Below the pieces are notes generated by a model. It worked only from the letters and a program-made list of their open reading frames with translations. It did no database searches and was not told where the DNA came from. From positions 298,129-362,128 of the forward strand of contig NZ_CAJYHX010000008.1 in the NCBI RefSeq assembly GCF_913774285.1: DNA of 64,000 nucleotides, in the 5' to 3' direction. Both the position numbers and the translations under genes were made by a program. The DNA is from an uncultured Sphingomonas sp. GTDB lineage: Bacteria; Pseudomonadota; Alphaproteobacteria; Sphingomonadales; Sphingomonadaceae. Positions 40,187-48,640 of this stretch are shown one piece after another; the first letter of the stretch is position 1, and the number at the start of each line of letters is the position of its first letter.

Positions 40187-41532
40187 TTCTTAGCCATCCG
40201 CTTCAACCGCGCCTTTTCAGCCGCCAACGTTTCACCGAATGCATCCCCCATAAAATTTTCGGGCCAATTCAAAATCTGGCCATACTCGTCAATTTCGAGC
40301 TCATGCAGATGTGAACTACCCTCATCATAATCTGTAAAGTATAGCTTTATATCTTCTGCATCCACCTCTTCCTCAGCAATCCTTCTTTGCATTCTAAGCA
40401 GAAGATGCTCGGAATGGCTCTCAAAGAGTATCTGTACTCCTCGATACGTAGCCACATTAATGAGCAAATCTGCGAGGGCAGATTGAGCAAGGGGATGGAG
40501 ATGTATTTCAGGCTGCTCCAATATTACAGTTGAACCAGCAGGAACGTAATACAATAGAACGATAATCGGCAAAACTTGAGAAACACCAAATCCGACATCG
40601 GTAAGTAATGCAGGTGGGCTATCATCTCGCACCTTCACCACAGCCTGATAATAGCTAGACCCTGGCGCCAGCTCTCGTATCTCAAAATTCGAAATTAGCC
40701 CCATCGCCTTGAGCCAATAGGCAACTATTTCCTGAAACGTCTGCAAACGCCCCTTCTTGAAAAGGTTATATTTTGCACCGTCTAAGGTGGCCGCAAGGAT
40801 CGCATCTACGACAAGTTCACCGCGAACCCCGACATCGACCGGTCGCGAGCGACCCCAAACATATTCTCTCTTAGGATATTCTCGCAGCGGACCTAAGTAA
40901 AATATGCGATCGACTTCTCGCTCATAGGCCGACTCTAGATCGGCGAGCAATGAAGCGTTCTGAAAGTATGTTCTGGCTTGATCAGGAAAAGCATACGATT
41001 TGATCGGGCCGGGCAGCTGCCATGCACGTCCAGGCGTCCTCACAAACTTGAAAGCACTACCGGAAGCCCTCAAGTCGAATGCATTGGCGTCACTCTTTTT
41101 TCGACTCAGAGTAAATACCTGATCATCCACTTGATAGCGCAAAACTCTAGCAAGGGGTCCCAGAGCCGTTCCACCCACTTCAGCACCGACGCTAAATTCG
41201 TTGGACCTGACAAGATATTCGCTGCGCTTAGTAGAGGGATCCTGAAGAGTCAAAGGGTGATCAACTTCAAATCCAATCTGCCAACTCAACAGATCTTCGG
41301 TGTTATGATTGTGAACCACATCTTCGAATGATCCGAGCTTGGCCAACCTCCCATTTAAATCGAGTGAAATACCTCGGTCAGTAGCCTCTTTCGTCTGCTT
41401 AAGCATAAGCATAAACTGAATTAGACTTGATTTACCGGAGGAATTAGTACCAAAAAGACCTGTAAGTAGGCCGAAGTCAAGTAATGCGCTCCGCCACGTC
41501 TTAAAATTAGAGATGTGAAGAGAGTCTAGCAT
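40183..41532 (-). CDS. AAA/ABC-type ATPase (DUF3696-like), partner of the PIN protein
   Basis: A 449-residue SMC/ABC-like ATPase. Walker A is GTNSSGKSS (residues 28-36), Walker B VILEQPEIHLHP (about 335-346) and the switch histidine FESHSEHLL (about 370). A DVGFGVSQVLPI motif (about 310) takes the signature-loop position. This is the OLD/AAA_15/DUF3696 class, often found as the sensor ATPase in anti-phage systems beside a nuclease. Local base composition is low in GC (a sampled 60-nt line at 40321 has 22 G/C), unlike the flanking genes. Confidence 0.82.
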   Translation of the reverse strand: MLDSLHISNFKTWRSALLDFGLLTGLFGTNSSGKSSLIQFMLMLKQTKEATDRGISLDLNGRLAKLGSFEDVVHNHNTEDLLSWQIGFEVDHPLTLQDPSTKRSEYLVRSNEFSVGAEVGGTALGPLARVLRYQVDDQVFTLSRKKSDANAFDLRASGSAFKFVRTPGRAWQLPGPIKSYAFPDQARTYFQNASLLADLESAYEREVDRIFYLGPLREYPKREYVWGRSRPVDVGVRGELVVDAILAATLDGAKYNLFKKGRLQTFQEIVAYWLKAMGLISNFEIRELAPGSSYYQAVVKVRDDSPPALLTDVGFGVSQVLPIIVLLYYVPAGSTVILEQPEIHLHPLAQSALADLLINVATYRGVQILFESHSEHLLLRMQRRIAEEEVDAEDIKLYFTDYDEGSSHLHELEIDEYGQILNWPENFMGDAFGETLAAEKARLKRMAKK

Positions 41533-41712
41533 GGAGCCCCGCTTGGTAACCGTTCAAAGGTTGTTTAGCGCACTGATTCGCGTTTGCCACCCTCACGTTA
41601 CTCCCCTCTCTAAGTGGCAGTCGGCGTTCGAGCGTCCATCGTGTAACGCAACATAATGGCAGGCGTAGGTGGGACAGCTAGTGTAGCTCCACATGTCTCG
41701 ATAACCTTCATC

Positions 41713-42111
41713 ATGATGCCCCACCTCCCCACCAACCCCGCCCATCTCGGCCGCGCCGCCAGCGCCACCGTCGAGCCCGACTTCACCGGCCCCGACTGGT
41801 TCGAGGCCTATGCCGCCCGCCATGCCGCGGACGGGCAGGAGGGCCGGCTGGTCTCGCAGTTCGCCTTTTCGGAAAGCTGGGACTCGTGGGAGATGCACCC
41901 GCACGGCGCGGAACGCGTGATCTGCACCCAGGGCGCCTGCACGCTCCACCAGGAACATGCCGACGGCAGCACCGAGACCGTGACGCTCGCCCCGGGCGAT
42001 TACGCCATCAACCCGCCGGGCACCTGGCACACCGCCGATGTCGCGCCGGGCGCAACCTGCACCGCGATCTTCATCACCCCCGGCGTCGGCACCACCCACC
42101 GGCCGCGCTGA
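41713..42111 (+). CDS. Cupin-domain protein
   Basis: A 132-residue single-cupin protein: the first motif includes WEMHPHGAERVICTQG and the second APGDYAINPPGTWHTAD, giving a plausible His/Glu metal site. The function is unknown; such proteins include sugar-binding and regulatory types. The start is uncertain among ATGs at 41656, 41713 and 41716; none has a strong ribosome site. It lies just right of the AT-rich island. Confidence 0.75.
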   Translation: MMPHLPTNPAHLGRAASATVEPDFTGPDWFEAYAARHAADGQEGRLVSQFAFSESWDSWEMHPHGAERVICTQGACTLHQEHADGSTETVTLAPGDYAINPPGTWHTADVAPGATCTAIFITPGVGTTHRPR

Positions 42112-42318
42112 GGCTCCCGCGCCCTGCCCTCGCCACCCGGCATCCCGCCGCAATCCGGCCCCTTGCCATTGCATCTGCGGCCGCAAGCGCCCACATAGGG
42201 GGTGCTGAAGTCGCAAATCGTTGGTCTCTGGTGCTTTGCGGCTCCGTTTTCCTTCCATCCCTGCCCTGAAGCGCGAGGTCCGCCCGCACGGGGCGCGCCG
42301 ATTATGCAAGGAAAACAC

Positions 42319-42531
42319 ATGAGCATCACTGGCACCGTCAAGTTCTTCAACGCCGACAAGGGCTATGGCTTCATCGCGCCGGATACCGGCGGCAACGACG
42401 CCTTCGTTCACATCACGGCGGTGGAACGCGCCGGCATGATCACGCTGCAGCAGAACCAGCGCGTGAGCTACGATCTGGAAGAGGATCGCCGCGGCAAGAT
42501 GGCGGCGGTCAACCTCCAGGCGGCAGACTGA
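42319..42531 (+). CDS. Cold-shock-domain protein
   Basis: A 70-residue CSD protein with RNP1 (KGYGFIAPD) and RNP2 (DAFVHITAV), which binds single-stranded RNA/DNA. AAGGAAA precedes the ATG. About 200 bp of leader precede it and a rho-independent terminator follows, so it is likely monocistronic. Confidence 0.95.
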   Translation: MSITGTVKFFNADKGYGFIAPDTGGNDAFVHITAVERAGMITLQQNQRVSYDLEEDRRGKMAAVNLQAAD

Positions 42532-42544
42532 TCTGCCCCCCAAG

Positions 42545-42570
42545 ACGGCGGCTCCACCCGGGGCCGCCGT
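42545..42570 (+). terminator. Terminator after the cold-shock gene
   Basis: ACGGCGGC / GCCGCCGT stem followed by TTTCGTTT, 13 nt after the stop. Confidence 0.8.
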
Positions 42571-42602
42571 TTTCGTTTGAACTCTTGGTGGAGACCGCGC
42601 CG

Positions 42603-42800
42603 ATGACCGAAATCGAACTCTTCCGCGCCCGTGCCGACGAAGCCGGTGCCGCCGCTGCCGACTGCGATCTCGACAATGTCCGCGAACGCCACCTCCGCTC
42701 CCAGGCGGCCTGGGAAGCGATGGCCGTGCGCGCCGAGCGGGTCGCCACCCAGCGCGCGCTCAACGAAGCCGAGAAGGAAGCCCGCGCCGTCTCCTTCTGA
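42603..42800 (+). CDS. Small helical protein (65 aa)
   Basis: A 65-residue, Ala/Arg/Glu-rich, almost wholly helical protein (MTEIELFRARADEAG through EKEARAVSF). GGTGGAG lies before the ATG. I do not recognise a family. It follows the cold-shock gene after its terminator and converges on the DUF1003 gene. Confidence 0.65.
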   Translation: MTEIELFRARADEAGAAAADCDLDNVRERHLRSQAAWEAMAVRAERVATQRALNEAEKEARAVSF

Positions 42801-42805
42801 GGCGA

Positions 42806-43249
42806 TCAGCGCGGCGCGCGGACCTCGACCAGCCGGGCGATATCCGCGTGGAGCGAATCGATCTTGGCGTGCAACTCCTCGATCTGCGCCTCGGCGCGCA
42901 GGTTGGTCTCATAGTCGAGCCGCGCCTCGAGCCGGTCCTTCGCCGCCTGGCGGTTCTGGCTCATCATGATGATCGGCGCCTGCAGCGCGGCGAGCATCGA
43001 CAGCATCAGGTTCAGGAAAATAAACGGGAACGGGTCGAAGGCGTGCGCGGCGAGCACAACCGTGTTCAGCACCGCCCAGGCGGCGAGGAACAGGCCGAAG
43101 CCGATGATGAACCCCCAGGAGCCGCCGACCGCCGCGACCCGATCGGCGAGGCGCTCGCCGAAGGTCAGGCGTTCGTCGAACACCGCGTTGAGGTCCCGCG
43201 ACGCGCCGATCCGGCGCAGGTCGTTCAGGAAACGAATGGCTGCATTCAT
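42806..43249 (-). CDS. DUF1003 family membrane protein
   Basis: A 147-residue protein with two transmembrane helices (about 45-66 and 75-95) around the DUF1003 motif FDPFPFIFLNLMLSMLAAL, QAPIIMMSQNRQAAKDR. A coiled-coil tail follows (EAQIEELHAKIDSLHADIARL). The family is widespread and its function unknown. Confidence 0.88.
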   Translation of the reverse strand: MNAAIRFLNDLRRIGASRDLNAVFDERLTFGERLADRVAAVGGSWGFIIGFGLFLAAWAVLNTVVLAAHAFDPFPFIFLNLMLSMLAALQAPIIMMSQNRQAAKDRLEARLDYETNLRAEAQIEELHAKIDSLHADIARLVEVRAPR

Positions 43250-43536
43250 GGGTACACCTCACTGCCGACCGGCCCATCCGGACCGGCGCGTGAGGTGACC
43301 AGTACGATCAGATCAGCGCGGCGGCCTGGACAGGACCGGTCAGTCTACTTTGATCGCTACTGGGCATGGTTCCTTCTCGGATCCGTTGCGAAAGAGTCGT
43401 GCAAAACCGTACGACCGAGCCGCAGATGGGCGCGGGCCGGTCGCATGTCAACCAAGGGGATTTGGGGAAGCGTGCCGCAATGCGACGAACCGCAGGGGCA
43501 AGGCCCCGCCCGTTGTCGGAGCGGGGCGAAGGCCGG

Positions 43537-44094
43537 TCAGTCGGGCTTCTTGGCGACGGCGACGAGCGCCGGGCGGAGCAGCCGGTCCTTGATCATGTAG
43601 CCGGACTGGATCTCCTGCACCACGGTGCCGGGCTCCTTGTCGGCGACGGGCATTTCCATCATCGCCTGGTGCTTGTTGGGGTCGAGCACCTCGCCCAGCG
43701 CCACCACCTTGGAGATGCCGTGGCGGCCGAAGACCGCCTCCAGCTCGCGGCCGGTGGCCTCCAGGCCGGTGACCAGGCCCTTCATCTTCTCGTCCTCGCG
43801 CAGCTCGGCGGGGATCGCCTGCAGCGCCCGGCCGAGATTGTCGGCGACGGAGAGGATGTCGCGGGCGAAGCTGGTCGCGGCATAGGCGCGCGCGTCCGCC
43901 ACTTCCTTCTCGGTGCGGCGGCGGAGATTCTGCATGTCGGCCTGGACGTAGAGATGCGCCTGCTTGGCCTCGGCCAGCTGCGCCTCCAGCTCGGCGACAC
44001 GGTCCTGCTCGGCAACCTCGGGGGCCGCCTGTGCAGTCTCTTCCCGCAGCGTTTCGCCCTGGGTCGGTTCGGTATTTTCGATATTCTCGGACAT
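43537..44094 (-). CDS. grpE: Nucleotide exchange factor for DnaK
   Basis: A 185-residue GrpE with an acidic N-terminus, a long coiled coil (about 30-85) and the GrpE signature region (DPNKHQAMMEMPV, VVQEIQSGYMIKDRLLRPALV). It releases ADP from DnaK. It lies 15 nt downstream of hrcA, the usual hrcA-grpE heat-shock operon. Confidence 0.96.
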   Translation of the reverse strand: MSENIENTEPTQGETLREETAQAAPEVAEQDRVAELEAQLAEAKQAHLYVQADMQNLRRRTEKEVADARAYAATSFARDILSVADNLGRALQAIPAELREDEKMKGLVTGLEATGRELEAVFGRHGISKVVALGEVLDPNKHQAMMEMPVADKEPGTVVQEIQSGYMIKDRLLRPALVAVAKKPD

Positions 44095-44109
44095 GGTTCC
44101 CTGTTTTCT

Positions 44110-45153
44110 TCAGGCCAGCAAACGGGCCAATGTGGCCGCCGTGAAATCCACCATGGGCACGACGCGGGCATAGTTCAACCGGGTCGGGCCGATCACGCCG
44201 ACGACGCCGACCACCCGGCCGTCGAGCGATCGCACCGGCTTGGCGATCACCGACGAGCCGGAAAGCGCGAACAGCTTGTTCTCGGAGCCGATGAAGATCC
44301 GCGCCGCCTCGCCTTCGCGGGCGCTGTCGAGCAGCCGGGCGATCTCCTCCTTGCCCTCCAGCTCGTCGAGCAGCTGGCGGACGCGGTCGAGATCCTCGGC
44401 GGCGCCATTGTCGATCAGCCGGGCCTGGCCGCGGACGATCAGCACCGGGCGGCGGCCGCTGTCCTCGCTCCACACCGCGAGCCCGCGCTCGACCAGCTCC
44501 GAGGCGGCGGCGTCGAGTGCTGCCTGTTGCTGGCGCAGCTCGCGCTCGATCCGGCCGCGCGCCTCGGCGAGCGTGAGCCCGGCGAGCGTGGCGCTCATGT
44601 AATTGGCCGCGCGCTGCAGCGACATCGGGTCGACCCCGCCGGGCAGCTCGACCACCCGGTTCTCGACCGAGCCGTCCTCACCGACCAGCACGGCGAGCGC
44701 GCGATCCTGGCTCAAGGGTACGAAGCCGAATTGGCGCAGCACGGTCTCGGCCTTGGGGACGAGGACGAGGCCCGCACAGGCCGAAAGCCCGGAGAGCGCC
44801 GCCGTGGTCTCGGCGATGGCATCCTCTACCGGGCCGCCGATGCCAGCGCGCGCCTCGATCGCCGCGCGTTCCTCGACCGAGGGTTCGCTCGCCTGCATCA
44901 TCCCGTCGACGAACAGCCGCAGCCCGCTTTCGGTCGGCATGCGGCCGGCGCTGGTATGGGGGGCCGCGAGCAGCCCCGCTTCCTCCAGATCCTGCATCAC
45001 GTTGCGGATCGACGCCGGCGACAGGTTGAGCGCCGAGATGCGCGAGATGGTGCGCGAGCCCACCGGCGCGCCGGTATCCAGATAGGATTCCACCACGATG
45101 CGAAACACGTCGCGCGCGCGGTCGGTCAGCTCGTGGATCGGCGGCGTGATCAT
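44110..45153 (-). CDS. hrcA: Heat-inducible transcription repressor HrcA
   Basis: A 347-residue repressor that binds CIRCE elements. The winged helix near the N-terminus ([21 protein letters not shown]) and the C-terminal [17 protein letters not shown] match the family. No CIRCE sequence is visible upstream of hrcA itself, so its target (probably groESL) lies elsewhere. Confidence 0.95.
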   Translation of the reverse strand: MITPPIHELTDRARDVFRIVVESYLDTGAPVGSRTISRISALNLSPASIRNVMQDLEEAGLLAAPHTSAGRMPTESGLRLFVDGMMQASEPSVEERAAIEARAGIGGPVEDAIAETTAALSGLSACAGLVLVPKAETVLRQFGFVPLSQDRALAVLVGEDGSVENRVVELPGGVDPMSLQRAANYMSATLAGLTLAEARGRIERELRQQQAALDAAASELVERGLAVWSEDSGRRPVLIVRGQARLIDNGAAEDLDRVRQLLDELEGKEEIARLLDSAREGEAARIFIGSENKLFALSGSSVIAKPVRSLDGRVVGVVGVIGPTRLNYARVVPMVDFTAATLARLLA

Positions 45154-45188
45154 GGTGGCTGTTATCTAGGCGGTCCGGCGGGTCGGCT

Positions 45189-45770
45189 TCAAGGCCGTGC
45201 GCCGATCAGGCCGGCGATCGGCAGCAGATCGGGTGCCGACCCCAACGCATCGGCGACGCCGGGGCTCCGGCTCCGGTCGCAACCGAAATAATAGGAGAGC
45301 GCGCGGTGCCCTGCCCTTCCGTCCCACTGGACCTCGACGCTCGGCATGTCGGTGGCATGCTGGCCGCAGGCGGGCGTGCCCGGCACAGTGCGCACGCTGC
45401 CGCTGCGCGGGCGATAGGGTGCGAGCCGCGTGAGGAACGCCTCGTACTGCGCCGGCGACACCCGGAAGTCGCGTGCACCGGTCACTGCGGTAAAGCGCTG
45501 CCCCTCGAAGGTGCCGGTCCCGTCCGGCCGCACGGTGACCGAATAGACCGGGCATGCCCCGCCGCACGGGCTGGTCGTGTAGCGGATCATCTCGCCGCGC
45601 ACGATCGGCGCGGACGGACCTGCGGGCACACCGCTGCTCACCGGCGGCGGTGGTGCCGGGCGGGAGGGCCTGGCGGGCGCCGGGCGCGACGAACCCTCGG
45701 GCGGCGCCACCTGCGGGATGCAGCCGCCGAGCAGCGCCCCGCCGCAAATCAGTGCAACCAATTGGCGCAT
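45189..45770 (-). CDS. DUF6438-like lipoprotein
   Basis: A 193-residue lipoprotein: signal peptide with lipobox LLGGC, a Pro/Ser/Ala linker, then a domain starting [19 protein letters not shown] and continuing with GTFEG, which resembles DUF6438. Four cysteines are present after the linker. The function is unknown. The ATG at 45770 begins the signal peptide. It is divergent from rph. Confidence 0.75.
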   Translation of the reverse strand: MRQLVALICGGALLGGCIPQVAPPEGSSRPAPARPSRPAPPPPVSSGVPAGPSAPIVRGEMIRYTTSPCGGACPVYSVTVRPDGTGTFEGQRFTAVTGARDFRVSPAQYEAFLTRLAPYRPRSGSVRTVPGTPACGQHATDMPSVEVQWDGRAGHRALSYYFGCDRSRSPGVADALGSAPDLLPIAGLIGARP

Positions 45771-45860
45771 GCGTGTCTTTCTCCCCGTATCGTGCAAGAC
45801 TGGCGGAACGCGCCGCCACGGTCTAGGTGCCCGGCTCGATCTTTAGGGAGACTGAATCGC

Positions 45861-46574
45861 ATGCGCCCATCCGGCCGCGCCCCCGACGAAATGCGGGAAA
45901 TCACCATCACGCCGAACTTCACCCGCCACGCCGAAGGATCGGTACTGATCGGCTTCGGCGACACCCGCGTGCTCGTCACCGCCAGCGTCGAAGAGCGCGT
46001 GCCGCCGTTCCTGCGCGGCAAGGGCGAAGGCTGGGTAACCGCCGAGTACGGCATGCTTCCCCGCGCCACCCACACCCGCGGCCAGCGCGAGGCGGCCAAG
46101 GGCAAGCAGTCGGGCCGCACGCAGGAAATCCAGCGGCTGATCGGCCGCTCCCTCCGGGCGGTGACCGACCTCAAGCTGCTCGGCGAGCGCCAGATCACGC
46201 TCGACTGCGACGTGCTCCAGGCCGATGGCGGCACCCGCACCGCGGCGATCTCGGGCGCCTGGGTGGCGCTTCGGCTCGCGGTCAACAAGCTGATGGCGGA
46301 AGGCGCGATCGCCACCGATCCGATCACCACCCAGGTGGCGGCGGTGAGCTGCGGCATCTACCAGGGCACGCCGGTGCTCGACCTCGACTATCCCGAGGAT
46401 TCGTCGGCCGATGCGGACGCGAACTTCGTGCTGCTCGCCAACGGCAACATCGCCGAGGCGCAGGCCACCGCCGAAGGCGCGACCTATGACGAGGAAGGCC
46501 TGCTGCGCCTGCTCCGCCTCGCCCGCATCGGCTGCGCCCGCATCTTCGACGCCCAGCTGAAGGCGGTCGGATGA
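45861..46574 (+). CDS. rph: Ribonuclease PH
   Basis: A 237-residue phosphorolytic 3'-5' exoribonuclease that trims tRNA 3' ends. Conserved blocks include [33 protein letters not shown] and [19 protein letters not shown]. The ATG at 45861 follows AGGGAG. Its stop overlaps the rdgB start (ATGA). Confidence 0.96.
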   Translation: MRPSGRAPDEMREITITPNFTRHAEGSVLIGFGDTRVLVTASVEERVPPFLRGKGEGWVTAEYGMLPRATHTRGQREAAKGKQSGRTQEIQRLIGRSLRAVTDLKLLGERQITLDCDVLQADGGTRTAAISGAWVALRLAVNKLMAEGAIATDPITTQVAAVSCGIYQGTPVLDLDYPEDSSADADANFVLLANGNIAEAQATAEGATYDEEGLLRLLRLARIGCARIFDAQLKAVG

Positions 46575-47242
46575 GCGGCGAGGGCGAGGTCCCCCAGGCG
46601 ATCCGCAAGCTCGCGCCGGGCAAGCTGGTGATCGCCAGCCACAATGAAGGCAAGGTGCGCGAGATCCGCGAGCTGCTCGGTCCCTATGGGATCGAGCCGG
46701 TCTCGGCCGCCGAATTGGACCTGCCCGAGCCCGAGGAGACCGGCACCAGCTTCGTCGCCAATGCCGAGCTCAAGGCGCTGCAGGCGGCGGACCTGTCCGG
46801 GCTGCCCGCCCTCGCCGACGATTCGGGGCTGTGCGTCGAAGCGCTGGGGCTTGCCCCCGGCATCTACTCCGCGCGGTGGGGCGTGGCCGCACCGGGGATG
46901 GACGGGCTCGCGCCCGTCGCCCCGTTCGAGGGGCGCGACTTCGGCTTGGCGATGCAGCGCGTCCAGGACAAGCTGGCGGCGCTCCCGCCGGAGACCAGCC
47001 GCGCCGCGCATTTCGTCTGCGCGCTCGCGCTGGCATGGCCGGACGGTCATGTCGAGTGGTTCGAAGGCAGAGTACACGGCGAACTCGTCTGGCCGCCGCG
47101 CGGTGAAAAGGGCTTCGGCTATGATCCGATGTTCGTCCCGCTAGGCCATGCGGAAACGTTTGGCGAAATGGAGCCGTCCGCAAAACATGGCATGAGCCAC
47201 CGCGCCGACGCATTTCGCCAATTGGTCGCCTCGGTCTTCTGA
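46571..47242 (+). CDS. rdgB: Non-canonical purine NTP pyrophosphatase (RdgB/HAM1)
   Basis: A 223-residue enzyme that removes ITP, dITP and XTP. Motifs: [11 protein letters not shown] near the N-terminus, [12 protein letters not shown] and PGIYSARW, and [11 protein letters not shown] with the C-terminal SHRADAF. It is slightly longer than E. coli RdgB. It is translationally coupled to rph. Confidence 0.95.
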   Translation: MSGEGEVPQAIRKLAPGKLVIASHNEGKVREIRELLGPYGIEPVSAAELDLPEPEETGTSFVANAELKALQAADLSGLPALADDSGLCVEALGLAPGIYSARWGVAAPGMDGLAPVAPFEGRDFGLAMQRVQDKLAALPPETSRAAHFVCALALAWPDGHVEWFEGRVHGELVWPPRGEKGFGYDPMFVPLGHAETFGEMEPSAKHGMSHRADAFRQLVASVF

Positions 47243-47286
47243 GGCGTGTCTGTTTCGGCTGCAACGATATTCATGACATCGAAGGT

Positions 47287-47300
47287 TTAGGCTATCCTAA
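47287..47300. promoter_or_regulatory. Palindrome upstream of the MarR-like gene
   Basis: TTAGG-CTAT-CCTAA is a perfect 5-bp inverted repeat about 50 nt before the MarR-like ATG, in a low-GC leader. It is a candidate autoregulatory operator. Confidence 0.4.
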
Positions 47301-47351
47301 CGACGTCCATATGTTGATCGAGTAACGATCGCTGCCTAAGCACGGGCGACG

Positions 47352-47840
47352 ATGGAGGACAAATTGGGGGTGCGTGGCACCGAACTATTCGATGAAGTCG
47401 ATGCGCGGCTGAGCGAAATCAAGCGGCTTTTCACGCAATTCGCCGGTGATGCCCCCGCGGCCACCGGCGAATCGCCAGCCGGTTCGTTTGGACGTCTGCA
47501 ACTCGCCCGGATGATTCTCTGGGGCCGCACGCTATTGGAGCGCGAGGTGGCTAAGGACCTGTTCGCCGACCCGGCGTTCAACATCCTGCTGACGCTGTAC
47601 GTCAGCCGTGCGGACGGCAAGGACGTATCGACCTCGGCGGCTTGCACCGCTTCCGGCGTGCCGACCACAACGGCGCTCCGCTGGATCAACGCGCTCGCCC
47701 GGCGCGGCATGATCCACAAGCGCAGCCTCGCGACCGACCGGCGCTTCACCTATCTGGAATTGACCGAGAAAACCGGCGCGGCGCTGGATCGCTATTTCGA
47801 CCTCATCCTGGATCGCGCAGCGCACCCGACGGCGCCGTGA
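47352..47840 (+). CDS. MarR-like winged-helix regulator
   Basis: A 162-residue protein. The helix-turn-helix lies at about 95-120 (DVSTSAACTASGVPTTTALRWINAL), followed by the wing (KRSLATDRRFTYLELTEK). Residues 1-60 form a variable helical N-terminus. The ligand and targets are unknown. The 3' end overlaps a small antisense-strand gene candidate. Confidence 0.8.
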   Translation: MEDKLGVRGTELFDEVDARLSEIKRLFTQFAGDAPAATGESPAGSFGRLQLARMILWGRTLLEREVAKDLFADPAFNILLTLYVSRADGKDVSTSAACTASGVPTTTALRWINALARRGMIHKRSLATDRRFTYLELTEKTGAALDRYFDLILDRAAHPTAP

Positions 47841-47979
47841 CACCGTACTTGGTCGTCAGACGTTCGAGCGATAGGGAGATGTTGGCCGCTTCGGCATCCT
47901 CGCCCAGAAGGTCGAGCAGCGCAATCGCGTCCACCAGGTGCGTACACACCGCCTCGATACCTGCACCCCGTTCGTCCAT
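47803..47979 (-). CDS. Possible small protein (58 aa), convergent with the MarR-like gene
   Basis: A 58-codon frame from the ATG at 47979, giving MDERGAGIEAVCTHLVDAIA and LLDLLGEDAEAANISLSLERL. The composition is amphipathic and helical, with protein-like residue choice and high third-position GC. It overlaps the last 38 bp of the MarR-like gene on the other strand. There is no clear ribosome site, so this is tentative. A different minus-strand frame here (47856-48083) looks non-coding. Confidence 0.45.
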   Translation of the reverse strand: MDERGAGIEAVCTHLVDAIALLDLLGEDAEAANISLSLERLTTKYGVTAPSGALRDPG

Positions 47980-48160
47980 TGCTTCGAAAACTCGCGTATC
48001 TTTATATCCGTATTGGATTTTCCGGTACGCGGGAACAAGTCAGGAATAATCCCGACACGGGACACACCTAGTGCACGTCTCAACGCAATCGCAAGCCCAT
48101 GCGCATTGCGTCACTACATCCGTTTTGGATATTATCCTTGCTTCACCGCAAGGAAGCCCT

Positions 48161-48361
48161 GTGACGCCGCTTTCTACGCTCCTGGAGCGCGCCGAAGCCA
48201 TCTACCTCACCCACGGCGTCGGCAGCGCACGCTATCTGCTCGACCAGATCGAAGCGGCCATCCGCGACGGCGCGCCCGCCCCGCAGATCCGCGAACTAGA
48301 CCACCTTCTGCAACTGATCGAGTTTCGCGACCGAACCCTGGCACAGCACGACAATCGCTGA
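48161..48361 (+). CDS. Small helical protein (66 aa)
   Basis: A 66-residue protein with a GTG start preceded by AAGGAAG. It is almost wholly helical (LLERAEAIYLTHGVGSARYL, then ELDHLLQLIEFRDRTLAQ). I do not recognise a family. The frame extends upstream to 48071 without a ribosome site. Confidence 0.6.
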   Translation: MTPLSTLLERAEAIYLTHGVGSARYLLDQIEAAIRDGAPAPQIRELDHLLQLIEFRDRTLAQHDNR

Positions 48362-48432
48362 CCCCCGCCCGGCGGAATCGGCTGCGTCGGTGCAGCGGTA
48401 GCGATCTTGAAGAAGATCGCTCGCAGCGGCGG

Positions 48433-48519
48433 TGGTGGATAGGGATGGATTCGAACCACCGTAGGGCGAAGCCCGGCAGATTTACAGTCTGCTGCCTTTA
48501 ACCACTCGGCCACCTATCC
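48433..48519 (-). tRNA. tRNA-Tyr (GTA)
   Basis: A minus-strand class II tRNA of 87 nt including an encoded CCA. The acceptor stem is GGATAGG / CCTATCC, the anticodon loop reads CTGTAAA (GTA), a long variable arm is present, and the T-loop is GGTTCGAATCC. The long variable arm and GTA anticodon identify bacterial tRNA-Tyr. Confidence 0.95.
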
Positions 48520-48640
48520 ATGGAGACCGCCGCTTGCGAGCGAGGTGGGCCCAATGCCGAAGCGGATCGCACCTGTCAACGCCTTGTGTGCACTCTTTTG
48601 TCCGCATAGCGTCCCGCCGTCACTTTTTGGGGGGATTATA

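Noticed and set aside
47856..48083. Minus-strand frame of 75 codons
   Set aside because: Composition is not protein-like and it overlaps a better small frame at 47803-47979.
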